Shown here: positions 23,020 to 32,911 of the stretch, piece after piece | How the letters are laid out: the number at the start of each line of letters is the position of its first letter | Numbering within the stretch: position 1 is the first letter of the stretch | Assembly: GCA_037178625.1 (NCBI GenBank) | Contig: CM074140.1 | Location: 1,674,001 to 1,738,000 of the forward strand | Direction: 5' to 3' | Source: Skeletonema tropicum | Lineage: Eukaryota > Bacillariophyta > Thalassiosirophyceae > Thalassiosirales > Thalassiosiraceae | DNA: 64,000 nucleotides | Notes under the pieces: model-generated | The model's database searches: none | What the model saw: the letters and a program-made list of their open reading frames with translations, nothing else | Told to the model about the DNA's origin: nothing | Program-made: the position numbers and the translations under genes

Positions 23020-23754
23020 GCTATTATTTGATTCACAAGGGAGATAATTCGAAGAAGTTGTGAGCTCGGCAAAAGTGACTATATGTATGTAAGATGCGCT
23101 TCAATCAATGTCTCAATCGCGCCAAAAATGTGTACAAGTAGGTACCTTCCAAAGAGGGGAAATTCTCCTTCCTCTTTGACCTCATCAACTCTGGAATCAG
23201 TACTAATTCAGCATTGTTCTAGGTGATACCAGAATTCCAGAAAACACAAGTCACTCGATTTTTGGAGCGTTGCACCAGTTGCAGGTGTTTCCAATGAGAT
23301 TGTTGCATCTAATTCAGAAAGAAGGAGGGAATACATTACTTCTGCAGCGTGTCCGAGGTTCTCTCTAAGATACTGATGTCATGACACCTAATCTCCGTCG
23401 GAGTTAGAGAGGTACTTTTACGTGGAGCTGTTCTTTGTGCTCTCGCATAAACAATAATTATTCGACGGTAGGTGAGTTGATGTGCGCTTTATTTTTTGGT
23501 GCACGTGACACCTTAAAATTAGATGATATTATATATATATGTAGAGCTTGCCTTTTCAATTTAAACAACTGACTCACTGGCATATGTAAAATCTTGCGGC
23601 GGCTATAGCCACAGGGTGTCAGAACTACTGTTCATTCGTGGGACGATAGAATAGCAGCGAGGTAAGTGCACCAACATAACAAAACATTAACCTTCAGTCC
23701 TGCAACACAGCTTTAATGTATCGAGCAGAATACTAACCTCACGTTACATAACTA
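23020..23754. promoter_or_regulatory. Divergent intergenic region of hydrolase and Wee1 genes
   Basis: 735 bp between two divergent starts. It includes an AT-only tract near 23527-23542 (ATATATATAT) that could serve as a TATA-like element for the kinase gene. No repeat or RNA gene was recognised. Confidence 0.45.
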
Positions 23755-25944
23755 ATGATGCCCTTCTTTCTACAATTTGTACAACTTTACAAATGGATCA
23801 TATCAATAATAGCGACCATGGTACACTCTCCTCCACTGATGCTGGAGGGTGGAAAAAGTGGCAAAAAGAAAAGGGAAGGCGGCATGATACGGTCGCCTCC
23901 TGAGCTGAGCTCTTCAATTTTTGATAATGAATACTCCTTCCCGACGAATAAGCGACAAAACCATGAAAACGTAAAAGGCATTACGAGTTCTCTTCTATGC
24001 AACAATGGCAGTAGTAGCTTGGGGCGATCTAGTAAGGATCAGAAACATAAATCAATTGCCTTTGCGGATCTCATTCCGAAACATACTCCATTTGGGAGCA
24101 CTGAATCACCGCGTAAGGTCGGCTTGACGCCAAGGTTGAACCGTCGCAGAAGAAATAGTTCACAATGCAACAATATTGGACCATTGTCTGAAAAAGTTTC
24201 TGATAATCAAAATGATTTGTTTCCATCAAAAATATCGGAACCCTCCGTTGCCTCTCCGCGGCCTCATGTGTCTACTACATCTTTGCTATCATCCTCTACT
24301 GATGTCTTTTCTAATCAGAGATTAGGCCAAGAATCATCATCAGAAGAAGAGAAAAGAAAATTTGATGATTTTGCATTGACACCAACTTGTCTGTATGGTG
24401 AAGATGACGAAGAAGAAAGTCCCTTGCGTCGTCCGCAGAGCGTACCGATCAAACGCTATCACAGATCACCTCACTGGAGTGGCAGGGTCAACATCAATCC
24501 CTTTTCACCCGTACCACAACAGTACTTGAACCCTCCATCTTCAACAATGCCTCCTTCTCGGCCCATCCTTGGAGATGAGAGTCAACAAGCAGCGTTGCTT
24601 CCTGCTGGAAGTACTAGTCTCAATTCTCCTCCGGAGCAAAAAAAGGCAAAACGAGCTTATTTTTCTCCTACGAGAGGTGGGCCGTCGTTGTTGAATCCTC
24701 GTGTTAGCAATGTCAAGACGAGCAAGGAAACAATTAGCGTCACTAGTCCAGTAAAGAAACGCAACACAAGAGTCAGCATAGCTACAAATGATGACGAAAG
24801 CACAAAACAAAAGGGTGTCAGCATTAGCAGCAACAAACGTCTTTGTCTACCAAACCAGCGGAGTAGGTATCTGGAAGACTTCGAAGAAATCCAATTTCTT
24901 GGATCAGGCTCCTTCGGAGCAGTATGCGCATGCTTGTCACGTCTCGATGGGTGCATGTATGCAGTCAAGTCCATTTCACCGGATGGGGTAGTTCCAAGGA
25001 CCACAAACTCTTTGTATGGTGGAAGAAACAGCAGCAACACATGTCTTGTACCCCCCACGCCTCGTCGAGATGGAATCCCTTCATCCGCGAGACGCAAATC
25101 TAAGAGCAGGACCAGCCCGAACAACGATGAATTGTCGCCTCAGATGGCTCTTCGCGGTAGCAGACACTGGAGTGAGAATACACTGAATCGAATGCTCAGG
25201 GAAGTATTTGCCTTGGCTGCATTGTGCAATCAGTCGGACTTGCGCACCTTTCACATTGTCAGATATCATCAAGCGTGGCTGGAAGACGATGGGAATCTTT
25301 ACATCCAAACGGAGTTGTGCAAATCTACTCTGCGTGATGAAATGGATTCGGGAGGGGGAATGGAGGTAAGCCGCCAATTCAAGATCCTTCGTGAGGTGCT
25401 CCTTGCGCTCCAATTGGTGCATGAGCAGGGTTGTGTCCATCTCGACATTAAACCTCACAACATCTTCGTGAAAGATGACATGTACAAGCTTGGAGATTTC
25501 GGAACCGCAACATTACGGGACGAGATCAATGCAAAAACAGGTGAGGCTATGGATGTGGAAGAAGGAGACTCGCGTTATATGCCGAGAGATTTGTTGGAAG
25601 GCACACCCGAAGATCTGACCAAGTGCGACATTTTTTCATTGGGTATCACCTTGTATGAAACTTGCATTGGTCGCCCTCTGCCCATCTGCGGCCAAGAATG
25701 GCAAGACCTACGCAATGGCAAGCTCTCCAATCCTGATGGTATCAACCCAACGTTTTACGCCATTATCAAGCAGATGATGCACCCCGACCCCTCAAAGAGG
25801 CCAAGTGCATCTGATTTACTTGCACGAAGCGAGCTCAGTGCTTCCAGCAACAATGTTTTCCTCCCACATACAAACAACGCACCTTCTTCAAAAGGCAAAC
25901 GCCCATTGCTAAAACGGGAACGGTCACTTTCGTGGACATTGTGA
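23755..25944 (+). CDS. WEE1: Wee1-like protein kinase
   Basis: Single exon, 729 residues; an ATG at 23818 (MVHSPPLML) is an alternative start. A long Ser/Pro-rich N-terminus (about 1-370) carries many SP/TP sites. The kinase domain begins at DFEEIQFLGSGSFGAVCACL, with the ATP Lys in MYAVKS (about 405), REVFALAAL (helix C), CVHLDIKPHNIFV (catalytic loop, about 561) and KLGDFGTATLRD. Wee1 identity comes from VEEGDSRYMPRDLLEG, equivalent to the EEGDxRY/F signature. Wee1 kinases phosphorylate the Tyr in the CDK glycine loop and hold mitosis. An insertion of about 65 residues, rich in Ser/Arg/Pro, separates the ATP Lys from helix C. Confidence 0.88.
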   Translation: MMPFFLQFVQLYKWIISIIATMVHSPPLMLEGGKSGKKKREGGMIRSPPELSSSIFDNEYSFPTNKRQNHENVKGITSSLLCNNGSSSLGRSSKDQKHKSIAFADLIPKHTPFGSTESPRKVGLTPRLNRRRRNSSQCNNIGPLSEKVSDNQNDLFPSKISEPSVASPRPHVSTTSLLSSSTDVFSNQRLGQESSSEEEKRKFDDFALTPTCLYGEDDEEESPLRRPQSVPIKRYHRSPHWSGRVNINPFSPVPQQYLNPPSSTMPPSRPILGDESQQAALLPAGSTSLNSPPEQKKAKRAYFSPTRGGPSLLNPRVSNVKTSKETISVTSPVKKRNTRVSIATNDDESTKQKGVSISSNKRLCLPNQRSRYLEDFEEIQFLGSGSFGAVCACLSRLDGCMYAVKSISPDGVVPRTTNSLYGGRNSSNTCLVPPTPRRDGIPSSARRKSKSRTSPNNDELSPQMALRGSRHWSENTLNRMLREVFALAALCNQSDLRTFHIVRYHQAWLEDDGNLYIQTELCKSTLRDEMDSGGGMEVSRQFKILREVLLALQLVHEQGCVHLDIKPHNIFVKDDMYKLGDFGTATLRDEINAKTGEAMDVEEGDSRYMPRDLLEGTPEDLTKCDIFSLGITLYETCIGRPLPICGQEWQDLRNGKLSNPDGINPTFYAIIKQMMHPDPSKRPSASDLLARSELSASSNNVFLPHTNNAPSSKGKRPLLKRERSLSWTL

Positions 25945-26074
25945 TCGAAACCGAGATTATAGATATTTTATACCAGAAATGATTGATACAGCTCTATAAA
26001 GTAATATGAATAACAAAGTGTACTCTTCTTTATTTCTTCTCTCTTGCAATAGTTGCTACATCATTTATTAAATC

Positions 26075-27850
26075 TTAAGATGCCTTCACTACAATGCAAC
26101 TAACATCATCGACCTTTCCACCTCTTCCCGATTTATACTGATCATACCCCGATCTACCCCTCGCTACTGTCGAATAGGGAGTGACAGCACTTGTATCTAA
26201 CGATACAACCCGCGACCTGTCCACAATTTTCTTTGCAATTTGCGTTGCCTTCGCTTTGGGTCCGAACGATTCCACAATATCACAAACATCTGCATCACTG
26301 AGATTGTCAAATACACCATCGGAACCAGCCACGATGATGTCACCTGGGAATATCTCTGCTTGTAGAGTGGTACCATCTTTTGGTCGATCAGGACTATCAT
26401 CCCCAAGCTGATAGGGGCAATCAAAGAAGTGAATTATCTCTCTTGTCCGAGCTGCCACGGCACCATCTCGCAAGACAAGGCATACTGAATCTCCCAAATT
26501 CAGTGCTCGTAGCACATTATCTTCTCCGATAGATGCAACCACTGCAGTTGTTGCACCAGTTGCTGTCTCATCCGCGATCTCCTTCGCTTCCGTCATGTAA
26601 TCTGTAATCTCCTTGATACTTAAACCCTCCTTCCCAATCTTCTTCTTCATGCTATCCGATAACGATTTGGAATATAATTTTTTACCCTTCTCCTTATCCG
26701 CTCCAGACACACCATCAAACACACCAAATGTCCGCCCAACCGAGAATCCATAATCCTCCCCTCCCCATGACACTTTCTCGGGGTGGGGCTTCACTTGCAA
26801 GGACGCTTCCAATACCACTGTTCTGAATTCGTCTGTATCATCCACCTGTTCAACCTTGTCATCAGCCGTCGTCGTTTGAACTTGGAATGCCTTCATCATT
26901 TCGGCAATGTTCAATGTCGGTCGAGCAGATGTTTCTGCTCCCCAAACAACATCCAAAAAGTCTGAATCGGAAACATCTGCTTTTTCAGGTGTTTCTTCCA
27001 CAATAACGGTTTCAACCTTCTTTGTTTCTGTGGATGTGGATGCTTTGGGAGCGTTTCCAAACGTCCTTGAGAATAAGTTCTTGAGCCCTTCCACAAATAC
27101 ATTCTCTTCTTCCTTTGGTGCCGGTGTTTCCTCTACTACTTCAACAACTGCTTCCGCCTTGACCTCACTCTTCTTCTTCTTTCCAAACCCAGCAATCCCA
27201 TCAAATAGATTGGAAGTCCGTTCCTCCACATCTTCCACCAACGTTTCCACCTCTTCCACTGCCTCCTCTCCAGACACAAATCCTCGAATACTATTAAAGA
27301 ATCCACCCTTATTCTGAGGAGGGGCACTTTCAATCTTGTCCGCAATGGCAATCGCCTCTTCCGCCTCGGCAATTACACTATCCAACTCGGATAAAAATTC
27401 GGTATTGCTCGCCATACTCTCCAACTCTTGAAGCTGCTCCACCGTTTTTGATGCAGTCTTTTCCTTCTCTTTGAATAGACCGCTCAATACACCACCACCC
27501 CGTTCGGCTCGTCGTTCTCTCCGTTCCTTCCTCTTTTGTTCCCTCATGGCCTCATCGGCATTTAGCTCGGGGAAGGTGTCGGTTGGTGGTTCCCAGACGG
27601 ATTCGCCTGTGACTCCGTTGAAGTAGTAGATGTAGCCGGTTGTTTCGGCGTCGAGGTAGGCGGACCAATCGCCTTCGGTGGCGAGTGGTTCGGGTGTTGT
27701 CATGTACAGTGAGGTGGAGGATGATGATGAGGACGGACATGTTGGAAGAACATGTTGTTGTGTTGTCGGCATCGGCGGGCTGAAGGCATTGGATGATGTG
27801 CCTGATAGCACAGCCGCTATTAGGAGTACGTTTCTGGTGTTAGCAGACAT
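26075..27850 (-). CDS. Plastid-targeted WW-domain PP2C-type protein phosphatase
   Basis: 591 residues from the ATG at 27850 (the open frame runs slightly upstream without an ATG). MSANTRNVLLIAAVLSGTSS then NAFSPPMP is a signal peptide followed by the F-containing motif that directs diatom proteins through the plastid membranes. Residues about 60-92 are a WW domain (GDWSAYLDAETTGYIYYFNG, GESVWEPP). A long charged, coiled-coil-prone middle follows. From about residue 365 a PTC7-like PP2C domain shows GRTFGVFDGVSG, ALNLGDSVCLVLRDG, PGDIIVAGSDGVFDNL and KVDDVSCIVV, giving the metal-binding Asp residues. It should remove phosphate from Ser/Thr in plastid proteins, with WW binding Pro-rich partners. 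WW plus PP2C is an uncommon pairing. Confidence 0.85.
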   Translation of the reverse strand: MSANTRNVLLIAAVLSGTSSNAFSPPMPTTQQHVLPTCPSSSSSSTSLYMTTPEPLATEGDWSAYLDAETTGYIYYFNGVTGESVWEPPTDTFPELNADEAMREQKRKERRERRAERGGGVLSGLFKEKEKTASKTVEQLQELESMASNTEFLSELDSVIAEAEEAIAIADKIESAPPQNKGGFFNSIRGFVSGEEAVEEVETLVEDVEERTSNLFDGIAGFGKKKKSEVKAEAVVEVVEETPAPKEEENVFVEGLKNLFSRTFGNAPKASTSTETKKVETVIVEETPEKADVSDSDFLDVVWGAETSARPTLNIAEMMKAFQVQTTTADDKVEQVDDTDEFRTVVLEASLQVKPHPEKVSWGGEDYGFSVGRTFGVFDGVSGADKEKGKKLYSKSLSDSMKKKIGKEGLSIKEITDYMTEAKEIADETATGATTAVVASIGEDNVLRALNLGDSVCLVLRDGAVAARTREIIHFFDCPYQLGDDSPDRPKDGTTLQAEIFPGDIIVAGSDGVFDNLSDADVCDIVESFGPKAKATQIAKKIVDRSRVVSLDTSAVTPYSTVARGRSGYDQYKSGRGGKVDDVSCIVVKAS

Positions 27851-27990
27851 GATAGAAGGTATAACGTCGTGGTAGTAAGGCAATCTCCGAAGAGCTGTTC
27901 AGTCGATGCTACTATTCTCTACCGTTATGGGGCGGTCGATTGTGGCTATGTACCAGCACGCGCCACCATTTTGAATTATAAAATTGAAGA

Positions 27991-28390
27991 GTGGTGTCAT
28001 CATGTCAACGTGTTACAGTTTAAGGATATGTGCCATATGTCGAGAGTCAAGTGACAGGAACTGGAGCAGAGAGCGTAGCGAGTGTAGCATAGCGAGCAAC
28101 GTACAACGAAGCCAGCTCACCACTTACTCTCGAGAGAGAGCCAAGCCAATATCCAAGATGGATCGGAGGAATACTTATGCCCTGTCACAAGTCATTCATC
28201 CATTACTATGTGTATAATCAAACTCGATGCGAACATTACATGCTATGGTAAGCTTCTTCTTCAGCGATTGGCGGCGGGTACCATTCCACATGTAGTGTCT
28301 CCTTGTATCCAAGTTTCTTATCAGCCACTTTCAAAGTATCCTTCAATGGCTTCACAAGAGATTTCTCACAAATCCAAAACAATCCTGGAA
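27991..28390. repeat. Segmental copy of 33,860-34,302 (left copy)
   Basis: From GGTGTCATCATGTCAACGTG onward this segment aligns with 33,857 onward, sharing blocks such as GTCAAGTGACAGGAACTGGA and the entire 3' end of the 549-aa gene. The copy ends at a run of 11 T where the parent reading frame continues. It is diverged by many substitutions and indels. The same left edge is used at both loci. Confidence 0.85.
28236..28390 (-). pseudogene. C-terminal fragment of the 549-aa gene
   Basis: The minus strand carries a diverged copy of about the last 50 codons plus the TAA of the gene at 34,143-35,792, then breaks off at a T11 tract. With no start or upstream body it is a dead fragment created by the segmental duplication. 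Confidence 0.8.
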
Positions 28391-28569
28391 TCTCTTTTTT
28401 TTTTTGCTATAAAATAAGTGAGTAGTTTAGGATGGTAATCAGGAGCTATTACTGGGCAAGCTGGATCTGAACTTGCCTATTTTAGGTAATGAGAGGAGCG
28501 CAGCTTATCTCGCAGTTCAGTAGCAAGTCCGCGCTCCTCTTGTCACCTGTGATAGGTGATGGCATGAAA

Positions 28570-29734
28570 TCGTCTCGGCAGTACAAATGAGCTTGTATAG
28601 TATCACCGCCGACTGTAATGGGCATCTCTAGAAGCGGCTCATGCCCATACTGACGGCGATAGATACGATTTGGTAGAATGTGGTGCTGCTGGCCAGCCCA
28701 CACTGGACCTCACACATCAGCTACGAGGTTGAAGCGAGCCGAATACATCAGCTACGAGGTTGTAGCATCGCTTCTACGGACGCTAGTCGTCTGAGCGGTA
28801 CAAATAATGAGCTTGTATAGTATCACCGCCGACTGTAATGGGCATCTCTAGAAGCGGCTCATGCCCATACAGACGGCGATAGATACGATTTGGTAGAATG
28901 TGGTGCTGCTGGCCAGCCCACGCTGGACCTCTCACATCAGCTACGAGGTTGTAGCATCGCTTCTACGGACGCTGGTCGTATGAGCGGTACCAATGAGCTT
29001 GCCTAGTATCACCGCCGACTAGAATGGGCCACTAGAAGCGGCTCATGCCCATACTGACGCCGATAGATAAGATTTGGTAGGATGTGGTGCTGCTGGCGAG
29101 CCCACACTGCTAGCGTCCGAGCGGTACCAATGAGCTTGTCGAGTATCAACAACGACTATAATGGGCCATTAGCACCGGCTCGTGCCCATTCCGACGGCGA
29201 TAGATACGATTTGGTAGAATGTGCTGGTGCTGGCCAGCCCACACTGGACCTCTCAGATCAGCTACGAGGTTGTAGCATCGCCTCTACGGACGCTAGTCGT
29301 CTGAGCGGTACAAATGAGCTTGTCTAGTATCACCGCCGACTAGAATGGCCCACTAGAAGCGGCTCATGCCCATACAGACGGCGATAGATACGATTTGGTT
29401 CAGAGTGGTGCTGCCGGCCAGCCCACACCCACACTGGACCTCTCACATCAGCTACGAGGTTGTAGCATCGCTTCTACGGACGCTAGTCGTCTGAGCGGTA
29501 CAAATGAGCTTGTTTAGTATCACCGCCGACTAGAACGGGCCAGTAGAAGCGGCTCATGCCCATACAGACGGCGATAGATACGATTTGGTTCAGAGTGGTG
29601 CTGCTGGCCAGCCCACACTGGACCTCTCACATCAGCTACGAGGTTGTAGCATCGCTTCTACGGACGCTAGTCGTCTGAGCGGTACAAATGAGCTTGTCGA
29701 GTATCACCGCCGACTAGAATGGGCCACTAGAAGC
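28570..29734. repeat. Tandem satellite array B, about 184-190-bp unit
   Basis: The marker GAGCGGTAC recurs at 28793, 28982, 29119, 29303, 29493 and 29677, a spacing of 189, 137, 184, 190 and 184 bp, with a variant copy near 28576. The 137-bp step reflects a deletion. Units share with array A the order ATGAGCTT, TAGTATCACCGCC, AATGGGCCACTAGAAGC, GCTCATGC, CGATAGATACGAT, ACTGGACCTCT, CATCGCTTCTAC. The right edge stops within a unit, exactly at the 25-bp junction repeat at 29735. Confidence 0.9.
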
Positions 29735-30310
29735 GTTGGGCTGGGATGGAAATACCTTGAAGTATGCCGCCTTTTCGGCAGAGAGCGATAAGCTGGACCC
29801 TTTTTGTCAAGACTCGGAGTTTCTCACCAGAAAGGATTATGATCAGCTCATACCGCTTGCGGCAGAGGCTGACGAGCTTGTTTCGGTTCACTGCTCTGGA
29901 AGTCTAGTAGTGACGGACTTAGATGAGAAATTCGCTTTCATGAACAATCAATCCATCTATGTGCAAACAGCAATCCAAAGTGCGATTCTGGGAGTGTGCA
30001 TTGCGTTTGTGGTGGCAAGTAATAATGAATATGTGCCACTGCTTCTACATCCTGTATGCGTTCTATCTTTGAGGTCGCACATTTGTCTAACAAACGTTGT
30101 CCCTCTTCTCTGGGCATGTACTTAGCTGTTGATAAGCACGCGTGTGTTTCACATCGCATTGTTCGGTAGTCTCAGTATAATGTGGTTGTTGATCAGCGTC
30201 GCCGGTACGATGGTGATGCTGGGATGGTATCTCGGATACATCGAGAGTTTCTTGATTGAATTATCGCGGGCTTTAGTGTCGACTACGTCGTACATCTCGG
30301 TATCTAATTG
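29735..30310 (+). pseudogene. Patched/Dispatched-like transporter, downstream half
   Basis: The frame starts at GWDGNTLKYAAFSAESDKLD and continues through EKFAFMNNQSIYVQTAIQSA and ILGVCIAFVV. An intron of 111 bp (30015-30125, apparently a GC-AG type with donor GCAAGT) leads to LLISTRVFHIALFGSLSIMW and VAGTMVMLGWYLGYIES. These are the last extracellular part and TM helices of an RND/sterol-sensing family protein (Patched or Dispatched type). The key motif GFSVDYVVHL is present at 30269-30298 but in another frame, after a one-base shift near 30250-30265, and a stop follows. There is no start; the matching upstream half lies 3.3 kb downstream at 33.6-33.86 kb. Confidence 0.8.
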
Positions 30311-30580
30311 TCTCAATGCTGCTTTTTTTCTATCAAAGCATAGAACAGCAAAATATTTTAAAAAGAAAAATCTTTCAAGTCTGTTAGAGTTTGACGCGAC
30401 TCTCTGCCTCTAGTTACTGCTTACTTGAAACAGACATAATGCTCACCTCAACTTCTCGCACTTCCGCGAAGCATTCTCCTATTGCACGATCAGTTGACAA
30501 TCTTGCGAGTTCTTTTGAAAACACCGCATCCGAGCTCTCTCCCAAGTCCTTCTTACTTCAAGACGACATTGACCTGAAAC

Positions 30581-31555
30581 ATGAATACTACCCACCGGTT
30601 GTGTATTGACAATCTGCTGACCGCTGATCTAGTCAAAACGCCCATGAGCTTTGATTCGACTTCAAGTGAAAGTGAGGAGGAGATTGCAATGCTTCCTGTA
30701 AAGGAAAGTACTGCTCTTCCACACGGGTTCTATTACCCACAGCCTACGTACAGCCTTGACGTGGCAGAGCCGAATCAAGGATACCGTATTCAGTATCCTT
30801 TGACCTCTCATCCAGGCTCGATGGTTCAATTTGAGGCAGAGGGCAAGCCGGCGATAAAAACAGAGTCTATGTCAGAAAAGAGGACATTAGAGAAGCGAAG
30901 GAGAGATGAAGAGGTCATTGCAATGGCGCCTATCCAAGAGAAAGCTGTTTTTGCTGTCAATCCTCTCTCGCCTCCAGCTCCAGTTGCTGCAGCATTTGCC
31001 ACCACCCATACTAGCGGCTTCACAGGTTTAGGATTACTTTCTAACGTATCAAGTTCTTCGTCTCAATGGGGATCTCTCCCTGCGGCCACAGCTTCTGAGG
31101 CTGCGAACACGAATACATTCAACTATCCTACGATGGGAACTTTCCCAGTGAAGGAGTCAAAGTCAAAAATAGAAGGATGCAGATGCCAGCAATCAAAGTG
31201 CTTGAAACTCTATTGCGCATGCTTTCGAGATGGTAAGATCTGCGTGGATAGTTGTAAGTGTGTATCTTGTGCAAACACAGAAGCCGAGAGGGGTGGCAGA
31301 GTTTTAATTGCTCGGCAGGAAGTTTTGACAAAAAAGCCAAATGCCTTTGGAGATAAAACATGTCGATGCAAGAAATCGCGTTGTCTCAAAATGTATTGTG
31401 CGTGTTTCTCCTCGGGAAATCCATGCGGAGATAGCTGCAAGTGCGAAGACTGCTCAAACCCTAAAGGTGCAAGATCGCTCCCGATCCCGATCAGACCCAA
31501 TGTAGAAGAAGTCAAAGTCACAGTTGCCGTAGATGCAACAATCCAAAGTGTGTAG
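30581..31555 (+). CDS. Tesmin/TSO1-like CXC domain protein (LIN54/TCX family)
   Basis: 324 residues from the ATG at 30581, though the start is uncertain: an overlapping frame (ATG 30439 to stop 30609) could be a 5' part if a frameshift or a very short intron existed, and an in-frame ATG at 30644 also fits. The C-terminal third carries two CXC Cys-rich domains: CRCQQSKCLKLYCACFRDGK and CRCKKSRCLKMYCACFSSGN, each closing with a SCKC segment. They are joined by a linker with KKPNAFGDK, a variant of the family RNPxAF motif. Such domains bind CHR-like DNA (TTYRAA) and act in cell-cycle or developmental gene control. The N-terminal half is Ser/Pro-rich and may be regulatory. Confidence 0.85.
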   Translation: MNTTHRLCIDNLLTADLVKTPMSFDSTSSESEEEIAMLPVKESTALPHGFYYPQPTYSLDVAEPNQGYRIQYPLTSHPGSMVQFEAEGKPAIKTESMSEKRTLEKRRRDEEVIAMAPIQEKAVFAVNPLSPPAPVAAAFATTHTSGFTGLGLLSNVSSSSSQWGSLPAATASEAANTNTFNYPTMGTFPVKESKSKIEGCRCQQSKCLKLYCACFRDGKICVDSCKCVSCANTEAERGGRVLIARQEVLTKKPNAFGDKTCRCKKSRCLKMYCACFSSGNPCGDSCKCEDCSNPKGARSLPIPIRPNVEEVKVTVAVDATIQSV

Positions 31556-31703
31556 AGACTTCACCCACCACCCACGGATATAAACGATTTCAGAATTAAG
31601 GAATGTGAACTCGTTTTTATGAACTCGTGAGCACGCTACATAATGATTCACCCTCTCTAGTCTTCGGATATATAACATATGTACCACTCCAACTCCTCAT
31701 CTC

Positions 31704-31970
31704 TCACAGCTGAAGTAACGGTATATCACTAAGCTCTTTCTTTGAACACAAGTATTCGCCAAGCACAACCATTGCAATCATCCCCATTGTGTGAATGATC
31801 CACCAATCCCAAGTTGACGGAAAGCCTCCGTATATAGAGCATGTGACGATGCGTATTAAAAAGAGTGTCACCGAAAAGTCTAAGCACTTTTTGGATTTTT
31901 CCACAATGATTGCTAGTAATACCGCACTGTTCAAGGGTAAATGATCAGGCGAACAAATGATTGTCAGCAT
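31704..31970 (-). CDS. SYS1: SYS1-like Golgi membrane protein, 3' exon
   Basis: The last 88 residues read LNSAVLLAIIVEKSKKCLDF, then SVTLFLIRIVTCSIYGGFPS and VVLGEYLCSKKELSDIPLL. This matches the C-terminal half of SYS1, whose animal and plant forms share the K/RKCLDF and EYLC-REL-IPL patterns. SYS1 is a small four-TM Golgi protein that recruits the GTPase ARFRP1/Arl3. The N-terminal TM and start are missing. A likely splice acceptor lies near 31994 (AATAG/TGTTAC on the minus strand), but I could not place a convincing 5' exon between 32,000 and 32,620. It may be a complete gene with unresolved exons or a 5'-truncated copy. Confidence 0.7.
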   Translation of the reverse strand: MLTIICSPDHLPLNSAVLLAIIVEKSKKCLDFSVTLFLIRIVTCSIYGGFPSTWDWWIIHTMGMIAMVVLGEYLCSKKELSDIPLLQL

Positions 31971-31994
31971 TGCTCGTAGATGTGATGTAACACT

Positions 31995-32911
31995 ATTTCA
32001 CTAATCATTGTCATGTGAAATTGTGCTCAAGATATCGCCTTCCAAGCAAAGGAGCCCCTACAGTTCATGTAAAATAAATGTTGTGGTGTTCGCATGTAAG
32101 CTCATTCGCCTCAGCGCCTCTTGCTGCCACTCTCAATTCGCACGTAGAAATCATCCAAATACGCTGTCCCACGGTATTTATGCAAAGACACACATTACAC
32201 GGTTGATTTCAGTAGCATCGTCGTCGGCTACACCAAGTCCCACCAATTCAAAAAGAAAGTTTGCACGACCACTTCACCCGGGCTCTCCACTGTCAGCATC
32301 ACCGGTAACCATGAGCGGAAGTATTCATGCCCAGTTGAGTCAGTATTTTTTTCATCGGAAGGCACCATAACCATGTGCATTCAAAGAAGCAGCATCTAAG
32401 AGCATCTGTACCGATCGACTGATGATTGCAATCAACTACAAGTGCCTGCCCGCCCCCAGATTTCACACGGACGGTTTTCCGTACCTTCTCATTCCCATGT
32501 TTGTTCTTGGCTTGTGATGGTGTAAGGCCAGCCAGGAAGAGCCATGAGATAACGTTTACGTATTTCAACACTTCCTCTTCAGCGATTGCTGCCATCCTTC
32601 TCTTCGTCTCCATAATCGTCTACAATCCGTTTTCAATCTCAGTTTCAAAGATTGCACCCACCTCGAATGGCTATGACACACTACTATTCCGACCATCGGA
32701 GACGTAATAAAGCGGCCGCGGCTGATCTACTATCATATCGCCCAATATAGTTTTGCACTCTACTCTTTGTGACAAATCTTTCACGATCACTGTGCTCAAT
32801 CCCCAATTCTTCGATACGAGTAATGATCTCTCTAAGCGCCCGATTCTTCGTCTATGCATGTATTATTATGATTACGGCATCGGGTCCATAATATTATCAT
32901 CATATCCCATG
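31995..32911. other. Region upstream of the SYS1 exon, unresolved
   Basis: Missing 5' exons of SYS1 may be here on the minus strand. A minus frame at 32299-32613 includes a hydrophobic stretch (LKYVNVISWLFLAGL), but it does not match SYS1 and I cannot join it with confidence. Otherwise no gene, repeat or RNA was recognised. Confidence 0.35.

Noticed and set aside
28380..28402. T11 tract at the end of the 28 kb fragment as a retroposition poly-A tail
   Set aside because: It lies on the 5' side of the minus-strand coding fragment, the wrong end for a poly-A tail, and the copied segment includes non-transcribed-side flank.
29082..29791. Open frames in satellite array B (WRAHTASVRAVPMSLSSINN-type)
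   Set aside because: They are simply the satellite unit read through; units differ in length by non-multiples of three.
30597..30635. An intron joining the frame from 30439 to the CXC frame
   Set aside because: The only GT-AG pair that works is about 35 bp apart, well below the 80-120 bp introns seen in other genes of the window.
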